In this document: piece by piece, positions 26,411 through 38,506 of the stretch
How the letters are laid out: every line of letters begins with the position of its first letter
How positions within the stretch are numbered: position 1 is the first letter of the stretch
From: Rhodanobacteraceae bacterium
Lineage (GTDB): Bacteria; Pseudomonadota; Gammaproteobacteria; Xanthomonadales; Ahniellaceae
Assembly: GCA_016708465.1 (NCBI GenBank)
Contig: JADJFT010000009.1
Location: forward strand, 62,001-126,000
DNA: 64,000 bases
Reading direction: 5' to 3'
The notes under the pieces: model-generated
Seen by the model: the letters and a program-made list of their open reading frames with translations, nothing else
Database searches by the model: none
What the model was told of the DNA's origin: nothing
Made by a program: the position numbers and the translations under genes

Positions 26411-27467
26411 GCGTCCGGTGTTGGTAATGGCTGGTGGTACCGGTGGGCACATTTTCCCCGGGCTTGCGGTGGCGCGTGCGCTACAGGCGCAAGCAGTGCC
26501 AGTGGTCTGGTTGGGGTCAGCGCATGGGTTGGAAAATCAGTTAGTACCGAAGGCGGGGCTGCACTTGGAAACCCTGCGCATCAGCGCACTGCGCGGCAAG
26601 GGCGGTTTCGCGCTGGCGGCTGCACCGTGGCGGCTGTTGCGCGCTGTGATCGAGGCGGTCGCCGTACTACGACGACATCGGCCACGCGCGGTGATCAGCT
26701 TCGGCGGCTTTGCGGCCGGACCGGGTGGACTTGCCGCGTGGCTGACACGGCGTCCGTTGCTGGTGCACGAACAGAACCGACTGCCGGGTTTGACCAATAA
26801 GGTATTGGCGAAGTTGGCGCAGCGCGTACTGTGTGGCTTCGCGCATGCGTTGCCAGGCAGTATCTGGGTCGGCAATCCGGTGCGCACCGAAATCGCCGCA
26901 GTGCCGCCGCCGGCGCAACGAATGGCTGGTCGCACCGGTTTGCGTGTGTTGGTGCTCGGTGGTTCGCAGGGTGCGCGCGCGTTGAATCGCGTGTTGCCGC
27001 TCGCCTTCGCACAACTGCGCGACCTTGATCTGTCGCTGCGCCATCAATGCGGTGCGCGCATGCTCGATGAAACCCGCGCCGCCTACGCCGATGTGCAGGT
27101 GCAGGTTACGCTCGAACCCTTCATCGACGACATGGCCGCAGCATATGCTGAGGCCGATCTGGTCATCGCGCGCGCCGGTGCGCTGACATTGGCTGAAGTC
27201 TGCGCCGCGGGTGTCGGATCAATCTTGGTGCCGTTTCCGTATGCGGTCGATGACCACCAGACAGCGAATGCGCGCGTGCTGGTCGAGGCCGGTGCGGCGC
27301 AATGCATTGCGGAAGCGCAACTTGATGCGACCGACCTCGCGAACCGGATCCGCGTGCTGGCGACCGATGCTGCGCAACGGCTGGCGATGGCGCAAGCAGC
27401 ACGCGCACTCGCCAAGCCGGATGCCGATCGCGTCGTCGCGCAACATTGTCTGGAGGTGGCGGCATGA
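26400..27467 (+). CDS. murG: UDP-GlcNAc transferase MurG (lipid II synthesis)
   Basis: A 355-residue GT28 glycosyltransferase that converts lipid I to lipid II at the inner face of the membrane. It shows the N-terminal VMAGGTGGHIFPGLAVARAL loop, SFGGFAAGPGGLAAWL, LVHEQNRLPGLTNK, LGGSQGARALN and the UDP-GlcNAc site ARAGALTLAEVCAAG. The start lies within ftsW and the stop overlaps murC (ATGA). Confidence 0.96.
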   Translation: MNSERPVLVMAGGTGGHIFPGLAVARALQAQAVPVVWLGSAHGLENQLVPKAGLHLETLRISALRGKGGFALAAAPWRLLRAVIEAVAVLRRHRPRAVISFGGFAAGPGGLAAWLTRRPLLVHEQNRLPGLTNKVLAKLAQRVLCGFAHALPGSIWVGNPVRTEIAAVPPPAQRMAGRTGLRVLVLGGSQGARALNRVLPLAFAQLRDLDLSLRHQCGARMLDETRAAYADVQVQVTLEPFIDDMAAAYAEADLVIARAGALTLAEVCAAGVGSILVPFPYAVDDHQTANARVLVEAGAAQCIAEAQLDATDLANRIRVLATDAAQRLAMAQAARALAKPDADRVVAQHCLEVAA

Positions 27468-28901
27468 CCCTGCGACGCATTGGCACGCGCTCCGACCTGA
27501 TGCAGGTGTATCGACGTGTGCATTTCGTCGGTATCGGTGGCACCGGTATGTGCGGCATCGCTGAAGTGCTGCACAACCTCGGCTTCGAGGTCAGTGGTTC
27601 CGATCTCGGTGACAACGCGACAACGCGCCGCCTTGCGGCGATGGGTATCCGCGTCGAGCGAGGCCATGCCAGCGAATTTCTGGGCGATGCCGATGCGATG
27701 GTCGTATCTGGCGCGATCAAATCCGACAATCCAGAGTTGCTGGCAGCCAAGTCGCGTCGTATACCGGTGGTGCCGCGTGCGGAAATGCTCGGTGAGCTGA
27801 TGCGCTTCCGCCAAGGAATCGCTGTCGCCGGTACGCATGGCAAGACCACGACGACGAGCCTGATCGCAAGCGTCCTCGCCGAAGGCGGGCTCGATCCGAC
27901 CTTCGTGATCGGCGGCATGCTCAACTCCGCCGGCACGAACGCACGCTTGGGCAGCGGCAAGTATCTGGTGGCTGAAGCGGACGAGTCTGATGGCTCGTTC
28001 CTGTTACTGAGCCCGATGCTTGCGGTCATCACCAACATCGACGCTGACCATCTTGAGAATTACGGCGGCGACTTCGCTCGTGTGAAAAAGCCTTCGCCGA
28101 CTTCCTGCATCGACTGCCGTTCACGGACTCGCCATCCTGTGCCTGGACGACTCGGAAGTTGCAGCGCTCGCGGCCGAAACGCCGCGCAATGTGATGACCT
28201 ACGGCGAGCATGCCGAAGCGGATGTGCGTGCAACCAATATCCGCGCCGGTATGGGCCGTATGCGTTTTGACCTGTGGTTGCCCGAGCGCAGTTCGGCGGT
28301 CGCGGTCGAGTTGGCGCTGTCCGGCAAGCACAACGTATTGAATGCGCTCGCCGCCGCCGCGATCGGTTGGGAGCTCGGCGTCGACGATGACGCGATCGTT
28401 CGTGCACTCGCCAAGTTCCGCGGCGTCGGCCGCCGCTTCCATTTGCATGGCGAATTGGATATCGCCGGCGGCAAGGCACTGGTGGTCGACGACTATGGCC
28501 ACCACCCGCGCGAACTCGCTGCGATTATCGAAGCGGCACGCGGCGGTTGGCCCGATCGACGTTTGGTGATGGCGTTCCAGCCGCATCGTTACACGCGTAC
28601 GCGCGATCTGCTCGACGAGTTCGCGGAAGTGCTTTCGACCGTGGATGTGCTGGTGCTGACCGAAGTCTATCCGGCCGGCGAAGCGCCGATCACCGGCGCC
28701 GATGGCAAGGCACTCGCGCGCGCAGTGCGTGCACGCGGGCGCATCGATCCGGTGCTGGTGAAAAACGCACGCGAGTTACCGGGCGCACTGGCGCCGCTGC
28801 TGCGTGATCGCGATTTCGTGCTGATGGCTGGGGCCGGCGACATCGGAGTGGTCGCGCAAGAGGTTGGGGCACGAGGACATCTAAAGGAAGGCAAGGCATG
28901 A
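27464..28901 (+). CDS. murC: UDP-MurNAc-L-alanine ligase MurC (two deletions)
   Basis: This Mur ligase adds L-alanine to UDP-MurNAc. It has VHFVGIGGTGMCGIAEVL, the ATP loop AGTHGKTTTTSLIASVL, EADESDGSFLLL and NIDADHLENYGGDF, then VDDYGHHPRELAAII and FQPHRYTRTRDLL. Two missing bases break the frame: one near 28090 (ARVK-QAFADFLHRL) and one near 28124 (RLPF-YGLAILCLDD). Repaired length is 479 residues. As murC is essential, these must be errors in the sequence or the cell would be dead. The stop overlaps ddl. Confidence 0.94.
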
Positions 28902-29836
28902 AGATCACCGACCCACGTGCATTCGGTCGTGTCGCTGTGGTGATGGGCGGGCAATCGGCCGAACGCGAGGTTTCGTTGCGCTCAGGTGCCGGCGTGCTCG
29001 ACGCCCTGCGTGCGAGTGGTATCGATGCCCATCCGGTCGATGGCATCCCAGCCTTGCTCGACGCGTTGCGTGCCGGACACTTCGCGCGCGTGTTCAATAT
29101 CCTGCATGGCCGTGGCGGTGAGGACGGCGTATTGCAAGGTGCGCTCGACGCGCTTGGCGTGCCTTACACCGGTTCCGGCGTACTCGGATCGGCGCTGGGC
29201 ATGGACAAGATTCGTACCAAGCAGGTTTGGCAGACGCTTGCCTTGCCTACTCCGAAATACGCCGTCATCGACGCCCTGCATCCGCGTACAGCACAGGCGA
29301 TCGTCGACGAACTCGGTCTGCCGTTGATCGTGAAGCCTTCGCATGAAGGCTCGACGGTTGGCATCGCCCGCGCCTTCGCCTTGGACCAGCTTGAAGCCGG
29401 AATCGTGGCAGCGCGTCAGCACGATGGCGATGTACTGATCGAGCAATTCATTGTCGGCGATGAGTTCACCGTATCGATCGTCGATCGCCAAGTACTGCCG
29501 TCGATCCGTATCGTGCCGGCCAAGGGTTTCTACGACTACGCCGCAAAATATGTCACCGGCGATACGCAGTACCTCTGTCCTGGCGCCGACGGCGAGTCGG
29601 AAGCCGAGATGCAGCGACTCGCGCTGATCGCGTTCGACGCGATCGGCTGCTCGGGGTGGGGCCGCATCGACTTCATGCGTGACCGCGACGGGCGTTTGTT
29701 CCTGCTTGAAGTCAACACCGCGCCGGGGATGACCGAGCGCTCCTTGGTGCCGAAGGCAGCGGCGCAGGTTGGCATTGATTACCCGGCGCTGTGCTGGCGC
29801 ATCCTCGAATCCTCGTTCGCGGAGGGCAGCGCGTGA
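28898..29836 (+). CDS. ddl: D-alanine--D-alanine ligase
   Basis: A 312-residue ATP-grasp ligase that supplies D-Ala-D-Ala to MurF. Blocks: VVMGGQSAEREVSLRSG, FNILHGRGGEDG, LIVKPSHEGSTVGI, the lid and metal-binding region FYDYAAKYVTGDTQYLCP and LLEVNTAPGMTERS. It is the DdlB-type copy of the dcw cluster, between murC and ftsQ, with coupled start and stop. Confidence 0.95.
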   Translation: MKITDPRAFGRVAVVMGGQSAEREVSLRSGAGVLDALRASGIDAHPVDGIPALLDALRAGHFARVFNILHGRGGEDGVLQGALDALGVPYTGSGVLGSALGMDKIRTKQVWQTLALPTPKYAVIDALHPRTAQAIVDELGLPLIVKPSHEGSTVGIARAFALDQLEAGIVAARQHDGDVLIEQFIVGDEFTVSIVDRQVLPSIRIVPAKGFYDYAAKYVTGDTQYLCPGADGESEAEMQRLALIAFDAIGCSGWGRIDFMRDRDGRLFLLEVNTAPGMTERSLVPKAAAQVGIDYPALCWRILESSFAEGSA

Positions 29837-30600
29837 ATCCACGCATCACCCGCATTGCTGCATGGATGATCGCGCTCACGCTGATTGCGGCACCGATCAT
29901 TGCGGCATTGAATGGCTGGCTGGTGGAAGACCGCTGGCCGATACGGCGTCTGGTCGTGCAGGGTCGCTTCGCACAAGTCAACGAAGCCGATGTGCGGTCT
30001 GCGGTAGCCCCGCAAGTGCGTGCCGGCTTCTTTGCGGTGGAGCTTGACGCAGTCAAGGCTGCGGTCGAGGCATTGCCTTGGGTCGAGAGCGCAGAAGTGC
30101 GCAAGCATTGGCCTGACCGCATCGACGTGCGCGTTGAAGAGCGCTTGCCGATCGCGTTCTGGGGTGAAGACCGTCTGCTCAGCCATCGCGGCGACGTATT
30201 TGTCGCGAATCTCGCGGGCGTGTCGCAGGATCTACCGCATCTCGATGGTCCTGATCTGCGTGCCAGCGAGGTTTGGGCACAGCATCGTGCTGCGCGTGAA
30301 CGTCTCGCCGATATCGGCATTGACGTCCGCGGGACACGCATGAATCAGCGCGGCGCGTTGTCAGTCTTCGCTGCTGATGGCGCCGAGTTTGTGCTCGGCC
30401 GCGATCAAATTCGTTCGCGTCTCGAACGCTTTGTTTTGGCGATGCACCGGTTGCCGGTCATCGAACGTAGTCGCATCGCACGGGCCGATTTGCGTTTCGC
30501 GAATGGCTTCGCCGTGGTCTGGCGCGCCGTCGACCCCGCACCAACGGCGCCAGCAGCGCCGGGCATCGAATCGAGGAGCCTGCATGAACCGCAAGTCTGA
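29833..30600 (+). CDS. ftsQ: Cell division protein FtsQ
   Basis: A 255-residue bitopic division protein: short cytoplasmic tail, one membrane helix (IAAWMIALTLIAAPIIAALN), a POTRA domain (RRLVVQGRFAQVNEADV onwards, about residues 35-105) and an FtsQ beta domain. GTG 29833 overlaps the ddl stop and is the natural start in this coupled array; the frame is open a little further upstream. It recruits FtsL/FtsB. The 3' end overlaps ftsA by 17 nt. Confidence 0.92.
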   Translation: MNPRITRIAAWMIALTLIAAPIIAALNGWLVEDRWPIRRLVVQGRFAQVNEADVRSAVAPQVRAGFFAVELDAVKAAVEALPWVESAEVRKHWPDRIDVRVEERLPIAFWGEDRLLSHRGDVFVANLAGVSQDLPHLDGPDLRASEVWAQHRAARERLADIGIDVRGTRMNQRGALSVFAADGAEFVLGRDQIRSRLERFVLAMHRLPVIERSRIARADLRFANGFAVVWRAVDPAPTAPAAPGIESRSLHEPQV

Positions 30601-31819
30601 CAAGGCGCTGCTCGTCGGCCTCGACATCGGCACGTCCAAAGTGTCGGCCATCGTTGGCGAATATGCGCCGGGCGAGGGCGTCGAGGTCATCGGCATTGGT
30701 ACGGCCGCGTCCAAAGGATTGAAGCGCGGCGTCGTCGTCGACATCGAATCGACCGTGCAGGCCATCCAGCGCGCGATTGAAGAAGCCGAGCTGATGGCCG
30801 GATGCGAAATCCGATCGGTATTTGCATCGATTGCCGGCAGCCATATCCGTTCGCTGAATTCGCAGGGCGTGGTCGCGATCCGCAATCAGGAAGTCATGGA
30901 CGACGACGTCGAACGCGTGCTCGATGCCGCGCGGGCGGTCGCTATTCCAGCCGACCAGCGCATCCTGCACGTGCAAGCGCAGGAATATGTGCTGGACGAA
31001 CAAGAGGGTATCCGCCATCCCGTCGGCATGATCGGCGTACGCCTCGAAGCGCGTGTGCATGTCATCACTGGCGCGCAGTCGGCATCGCAGAACATCAGCA
31101 AGTGCGTATCGCGCGGTAGCTTGAAGGTCGATGATCTGATTCCGTCGCAGCTTGCATCGGCGATGTCGGTGCTGACTCAAGATGAGCGCGATCTCGGCGT
31201 TTGTCTCGTCGACATCGGAGCAGGTACCACCGATATCGCGGTGTATACGCAGGGCGCGATGCGCCACACCGCATCGATCGGCATCGCTGGCGACCAAGTG
31301 ACGAATGACATCGCCTTCGCATTTCGCACACCGACGCCGTTCGCCGAAGAGATCAAGGTCAAGTACGCCTGCGCGCTGGCGCAGTTGGCGCGACCCGAGG
31401 AAACCATTGAGGTCGCGATGGTTGGCGACCGTGCGCCGCGGCGCCTGCAGCGGCAACTGCTCGCCGATGTCGTGCAGAAGCGTTACGAGGAAATCTTCGA
31501 GATGGTGCAGGCAGAATTGCGCCGCTCGGGCCTCGAAGAGCTGGTCGCAGCGGGCATCGTGCTCACTGGTGGCGGTTCGAAGATGGAAGGCATCGTCGAT
31601 CTCGCTGAAGAGCTGTTCCATATGCCGGTGCGTGTCGGCGTGCCGCAGTACGTCACCGGGCTCGGCGACGTGATCAGCAACCCGGTGTACGCCACTGGCG
31701 TCGGTCTGTTGCTCGCGGGCAGCAAACATCCGTCGCTGCGCACTCATTCGCATCCTGCTGGCGAAGCAGTTGGCTCGCTGTGGGGGCGTTTGCGTAAGTG
31801 GGTGTCGGGCGAGTTTTGA
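30584..31819 (+). CDS. ftsA: Cell division protein FtsA
   Basis: A 411-residue actin-like ATPase that anchors FtsZ to the membrane. The ATPase motifs LVGLDIGTSKVSAIVGE, VDIGAGTTDIAVYTQG and GIVLTGGGSKMEG are intact, the SHUTT/1C domain lies between (IRNQEVMDDDVERVL), and the C-terminal amphipathic helix GRLRKWVSGEF would be the membrane-targeting sequence. ATG 30584 lies inside the end of ftsQ. Confidence 0.95.
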   Translation: MNRKSDKALLVGLDIGTSKVSAIVGEYAPGEGVEVIGIGTAASKGLKRGVVVDIESTVQAIQRAIEEAELMAGCEIRSVFASIAGSHIRSLNSQGVVAIRNQEVMDDDVERVLDAARAVAIPADQRILHVQAQEYVLDEQEGIRHPVGMIGVRLEARVHVITGAQSASQNISKCVSRGSLKVDDLIPSQLASAMSVLTQDERDLGVCLVDIGAGTTDIAVYTQGAMRHTASIGIAGDQVTNDIAFAFRTPTPFAEEIKVKYACALAQLARPEETIEVAMVGDRAPRRLQRQLLADVVQKRYEEIFEMVQAELRRSGLEELVAAGIVLTGGGSKMEGIVDLAEELFHMPVRVGVPQYVTGLGDVISNPVYATGVGLLLAGSKHPSLRTHSHPAGEAVGSLWGRLRKWVSGEF

Positions 31820-31930
31820 GATTTGACACGGTCGCGCGCGGCGCGGCGGTGCAGGGATTCCGCGAACAGCGGAAACGGAGCCGGACGGCGATCCGGTCAC
31901 AACTAGAGAAGCAGCACTGGAGGTAGGGAA

Positions 31931-33144
31931 ATGTTTGAATTTGTCGAAACACCAGCACCGAACGCGGTCATCAAGGTCATCGGTGTGGGCGGCGGCGGCG
32001 GTAACGCGGTTGCGCACATGGTCAACGCTGGCGTCGAGGGTGTGGAATTCATCTGCGCCAACACCGATGCGCAAGCGCTGCGAAATTGCCCGGCCAAGAC
32101 CACCGAGCAATTGGGCGGCAACGTCACCAAGGTCTTGGGCGCCGGTGCCAATCCGGAGGTCGGCAAGCAGGCGGCGATGGAAGATCGTGAACGTATCCGC
32201 GAATTGCTCACCGGCGCCGACATGGCCTTCATCACCTGCGGCATGGGTGGCGGTACCGGAACCGGTGCGGCACCGGTGGTTGCGCAACTTGCGAAAGAAA
32301 TGGGCATCCTGACCGTCGCGGTGGTCACCAAACCATTCCCGTTCGAGGGCCGCAAGCGTCAAGAGATTGCGCGCGTCGGCATCGAAGCGCTGTCGCAATA
32401 TGTCGACTCCCTGATCACCATCCCGAACGAAAAGCTGCTCTCCGTCCTTGGTCGCGAGACTTCGCTGTTGTCAGCGTTCAAAGCGGCCAATAACGTGTTG
32501 CTGGGCGCAGTGAAGGGCATTGCCGATCTGATCACCCGTCCAGGGCTTATCAACGTCGACTTCGCCGATGTACGCACGGTCATGTCCGAGATGGGCATGG
32601 CGATGATGGGCACCGGCGTTGCGCGCGGCGACGATCGCGCCACCGCCGCCGCCGAATTCGCGGTGAACAACAAGCTGCTTGAGGACATCAATCTGTCCGG
32701 CGCCTGCGGCATTCTGGTGAATGTTACCGCTGGCCTGGACCTGAGCATGCGCGAGTTCGACGAGATCGGTCGCACCATTTCCGGGTTTGCGGCCGAGGAC
32801 GCGACCGTGGTCATGGGCACCGTGCTTGATCCGGATATGCACGACGAGATCCGTGTGACGGTGGTGGCGACTGGCCTGAACCGCGTGCAGCCCGCGCGAA
32901 TGACGGTGCCGGTGGCGACCGCGGTCACTCACCCGCCGCGCGTGAGCTTGGTGAATCGTCAACGTCCTGTCGAAACCGACTTCCCGCAGCCGGCGCGCAT
33001 GGTCGCGGGCATGGGCGGGCGCGCATCGTCGGTTTCCGCTGCGGCGACGGCACAGCCGTCGGTGCCGGGGACAGCGCGCGTGCACCAGCACCAGTGGACG
33101 ACTATCTCGACATCCCGGCTTTCCTGCGCCGCCAGGCTGACTAA
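31931..33144 (+). CDS. ftsZ: Cell division GTPase FtsZ (one deletion near the C-terminus)
   Basis: Tubulin-like GTPase that forms the Z ring. GTP-binding signatures: VIGVGGGGGNAV, the T4 loop CGMGGGTGTGAAP, FPFEGRKR and the synergy loop region NVDFADVRTVM. The frame as given runs past the true end; in the next frame the C-terminal peptide DYLDIPAFLRRQAD ends at TAA 33142-33144. A G missing from a G run near 33069 (SVPG-DSARAPAP) restores it, giving about 404 residues. Read literally, the protein would lose the peptide that binds FtsA and ZipA. TTGACA at 31823 in the 111-nt gap could be a -35 box, but no good -10 follows. GGAGG lies 9-13 bases before the start. Confidence 0.95.
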
Positions 33145-33171
33145 CAACCCAGCGAGGGCGGCACGTCCGCC

Positions 33172-33234
33172 CGGACGGGAAACCTGCCTCCGCCCCGAGC
33201 TGTCGCCGCAGCCCGGGGCTCAGCCTCCCGTCCG
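33172..33234 (+). other. Nested stem-loop between ftsZ and lpxC
   Basis: Outer arms CGGACGGG (33172-33179) and CCCGTCCG (33227-33234) pair perfectly; an inner stem CCCCGAGCTG / CAGCCCGGGG (9 of 10) sits within. No T tract follows. It may attenuate or process the long dcw transcript before lpxC. A small TGTTGT / ACAACA hairpin follows near 33244-33261, and the rest of the 217-nt gap shows nothing else that I can name. Confidence 0.5.
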
Positions 33235-33361
33235 TGGCCGACCTATGTTGTAAAAACACAACAAAGTAATGTCTTTTCGCTGGCGGCCCGGTTCCAAGGG
33301 CAGAAATCATCATGCTAAGGTTGCCGGAATACGACGTCCCGCGGACGAGGTTTTCCTTCGC

Positions 33362-34271
33362 ATGATCAAGCAACGCACTCTGAAGAACGTCATCCGCGCA
33401 ACCGGTGTCGGCATTCACACTGGTCAAAAGGTTTATCTGACCTTACGTCCGGCGGCTCCTGATGCTGGCATCGTGTTTCGCCGCGTCGATCTGGCCGAGC
33501 CTGTCGACATCAAGGCGTGTGCGGAAAACGTCGGTGCGATCGCGATGTCGACCACGCTGCTCAAGGATGGTGTGCGCATCTCGACGGTCGAGCATTTGCT
33601 GTCAGCGATGGCCGGTCTCGGGATCGACAATGCCTATGTCGACGTCAGTGCTTCCGAAGTGCCGATCATGGACGGCAGCGCTGGACCTTTCGTATTTCTG
33701 CTGCAGTCTGCTGGAATCGAAGAGCAAAACGTCGCCAAGCGCTTCATTCGCATCAAGAAATCGGTCACTGTCCGTGACGGCGACAAGTGGGCACGATTCG
33801 ATCCATTCGACGGTTTCAAGGTCGGATTCACGATCGACTTCGATCACCCGATCTTCACCCGCAAGACGTCGTCGGCCGAGATCGATTTTTCGACGACGTC
33901 GTTCGTCAAGGAAGTCAGTCGCGCCCGTACGTTCGGGTTTATGCGTGATATCGAGATGTTGCGCGAGCGCAATCTCGTACTCGGCGGCAGCATGGACAAT
34001 GCCGTCGTATTGGATGATTACCGTGTCTTGAACGAAGACGGCCTGCGCTACGAGGATGAATTCGTAAAGCACAAGATCCTCGACGCGATCGGTGATCTTT
34101 ACCTGCTCGGCCACAGCCTGATCGGCGCCTTTATGGTTACAAGTCAGGACACCAGTTGAACAATCTGTTGTTGCGTACGCTGGTGGCGGATAGCAAGGCT
34201 GGGAAGAGATTACGTTCAACGACTCGGCGGACGCGCCGATTTCCTACGCGCATCCAGCGCAGGCGATCTGA
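33362..34271 (+). CDS. lpxC: UDP-3-O-acyl-N-acetylglucosamine deacetylase LpxC (two deletions)
   Basis: The committed, zinc-dependent step of lipid A synthesis. MIKQRTLKNVIRATGVGIHTG, STVEHLLSAMAGLGIDN (zinc His), VKHKILDAIGDLYLLG (His and Asp ligands) and GHQLNNLLLR (catalytic His) are present. A T is missing near 34131 (IGAF-YGYKSGHQ) and another near 34201 (DSKA-WEEITFND); without repair the catalytic C-terminal His is lost. Repaired length is 303 residues, as in other gammaproteobacteria. The gene closes the dcw cluster, the usual position in this class. Confidence 0.94.
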
Positions 34272-34349
34272 GGGCGCACGCAAGAATTTGACAAGAGTTT
34301 GAATCGAGGCCGCCGTGTGCGGCACGCCGGAAAATCGGCGCAGGAAGCA

Positions 34350-34679
34350 CTATTCGGCAAGGGATGCCAAACGCGATAACAGTTCCCGAAGTTCGGGATC
34401 CGTTGTCGCGGCTGCTGCGGCACTAAGGTGCTTTGCAGCGGCAGGGGAAAGCGGTTTCGCGGGTGTTTCCGATGGAACGGAGAACTCAGGCGCCGTTTTT
34501 ACCACCAGTTTGGTCAGCGGTACCGGCCAGAATGCGGCAGCAAGCGCGAGTAATCGCGACTGCTCGGTGCGCAGTCTTGCCGCCACCGCCGGCTGGCCGG
34601 TGACCAACACCAGCGTTTCCGAACGCACGTTGGCGACGCAAAACCACGTCGCCCAAGGTTCGGAAAGCTGGCGACGCAA
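34350..34679 (-). CDS. DUF721 (DciA-like) protein
   Basis: A protein of about 109 residues on the minus strand, between lpxC and the M23 peptidase gene. The core WFCVANVRSETLVLVTGQPAVAARLRTEQSRLL fits the DUF721/DciA family, some members of which load the replicative helicase DnaB. The remainder is a disordered Ala/Pro/Ser tail. The start is unclear: TTG at 34679 is the only start codon in frame, although similarity seems to begin a little upstream (SVWPKQLDSRL), so the N-terminus may be affected by another sequence error. Confidence 0.6.
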   Translation of the reverse strand: MRRQLSEPWATWFCVANVRSETLVLVTGQPAVAARLRTEQSRLLALAAAFWPVPLTKLVVKTAPEFSVPSETPAKPLSPAAAKHLSAAAAATTDPELRELLSRLASLAE

Positions 34680-34721
34680 ACGGGAATCGAGCTGCTTTGG
34701 CCATACCGACAGGTTAAACGA

Positions 34722-35653
34722 ATGAACATCATCATTGTCGCAAAACCCGATGCCGGTACCCGCGTCTTCAGTCTGTCGGACAAGCGCGCGTGCGCACGGC
34801 GGCCGGTATCGCCTTGGGCGCAGTTGTGTTCGGGCTGTTCGCGCTGGGTGCGTGGTTCGGCGCTGCCTTCATCGGGCCGCGCCATTTGCGCGACCAATTG
34901 ACTGGCACACGCCATGAACTGGTCCAGCAGCAAGGTGAAGTCGAGCGACTGAACGATGTCGTCTCGCGCGACATGAATGCGTTGACGCTGCGCATTGGCC
35001 GTATTCAGGCCGAAACTACCCGACTGAATGCGCTCGGTGGTCGATTGGCGAAGTTGGGCAAGATTGACGACGGCGAGTTCAACTTCGGTTCTGAACCGGA
35101 TATCGGCGGCCCGGAGAGTGGCGGCTTGATGATGACCTCAGCACCGGCGCAGATCTCGACGGAAATTGGTCGTCTTGAGCGCCAGTTGGCATCGCAGTCG
35201 CGTCAGCTCAGCGTGTTGGAGGAATTGCTTGCCGGTCGCGAACTCGACGCCAGCCTGATGCCGTCCGGTACGCCGGTGCGCGCCGGCTATATCTCATCGC
35301 CTTACGGTCGCCGATCTGATCCATTTTCTGGCGCAGCGGACTTCCATCCAGGTATCGATTTCGACGGCGATTACGGCACCGAAATTTTGGCGGTCGGCTC
35401 GGGCGTGGTGTCGTTCGCCGGCGTCAAGTCAGGCTATGGCAACACGATCGAAATCGATCACGGCAATGGTTACGTCACCCGCTACGGTCATAACTCGAAG
35501 AATCTTGTCGCAGTGGGCGATCCGGTTCGTGATGGTGATGTGATCGGCAAGGTCGGCTCGACCGGGCGATCTACCGGAACGCATGTACACTTCGAAGTCT
35601 GGCGCGACGGCCGAGTCGTCAATCCGAACGAATTCGTGCGCCAACCAGGTTGA
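34722..35653 (+). CDS. M23-family (LytM) peptidoglycan endopeptidase, membrane-anchored (one 2-nt frameshift)
   Basis: The N-terminus MNIIIVAKPDAGTRVFSLSDK is in one frame and the rest (RVRTAAGIALGAVVFG onward) in another; an extra CG in a CGCGCG run near 34783-34788 explains the break, the same type of error as in the toxin gene. Domains in order: a membrane helix (residues about 22-45), a coiled coil (QQQGEVERLNDVVSRDMNAL) and a C-terminal LytM domain with FHPGIDFDGDYG and GTHVHFEVWRDG, the zinc-binding HxxxD and HxH motifs, both intact. It would cut peptide cross-links in the periplasm. The position between lpxC and secA is conserved in Xanthomonadales. A terminator follows. Confidence 0.88.
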
Positions 35654-35701
35654 TCGCGCTTGTAATTGTCGCGACCGACCCCAAACGTGAAGTTTTCGTG
35701 G

Positions 35702-35731
35702 GGCCGCCTGCCCAGGCGGCCTTCTCGTTTC
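35702..35731 (+). terminator. Rho-independent terminator after the M23 peptidase gene
   Basis: GGCCGCCT (35702-35709) and AGGCGGCC (35714-35721) form a perfect 8-bp stem with a 4-base loop, followed by TTCTCGTTT. It separates the peptidase gene from secA. Confidence 0.75.
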
Positions 35732-35759
35732 CGGATTCCACACCTTACGCGTTGAGACC

Positions 35760-38477
<2,718 letters not shown>

Positions 38478-38506
38478 TGCAGCACTGACGCAGCGGCGAT
38501 CGCAGC

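Noticed and set aside
30458..32398. A 646-residue open frame on the minus strand opposite ftsA and ftsZ
   Set aside because: Antisense shadow of two conserved genes, no motif, no ribosome site.
31931..33253. A natural FtsZ variant with an Arg/Pro-rich C-terminus
   Set aside because: The conserved C-terminal peptide DYLDIPAFLRRQAD lies in the next frame at the right distance, and one missing G explains the change.
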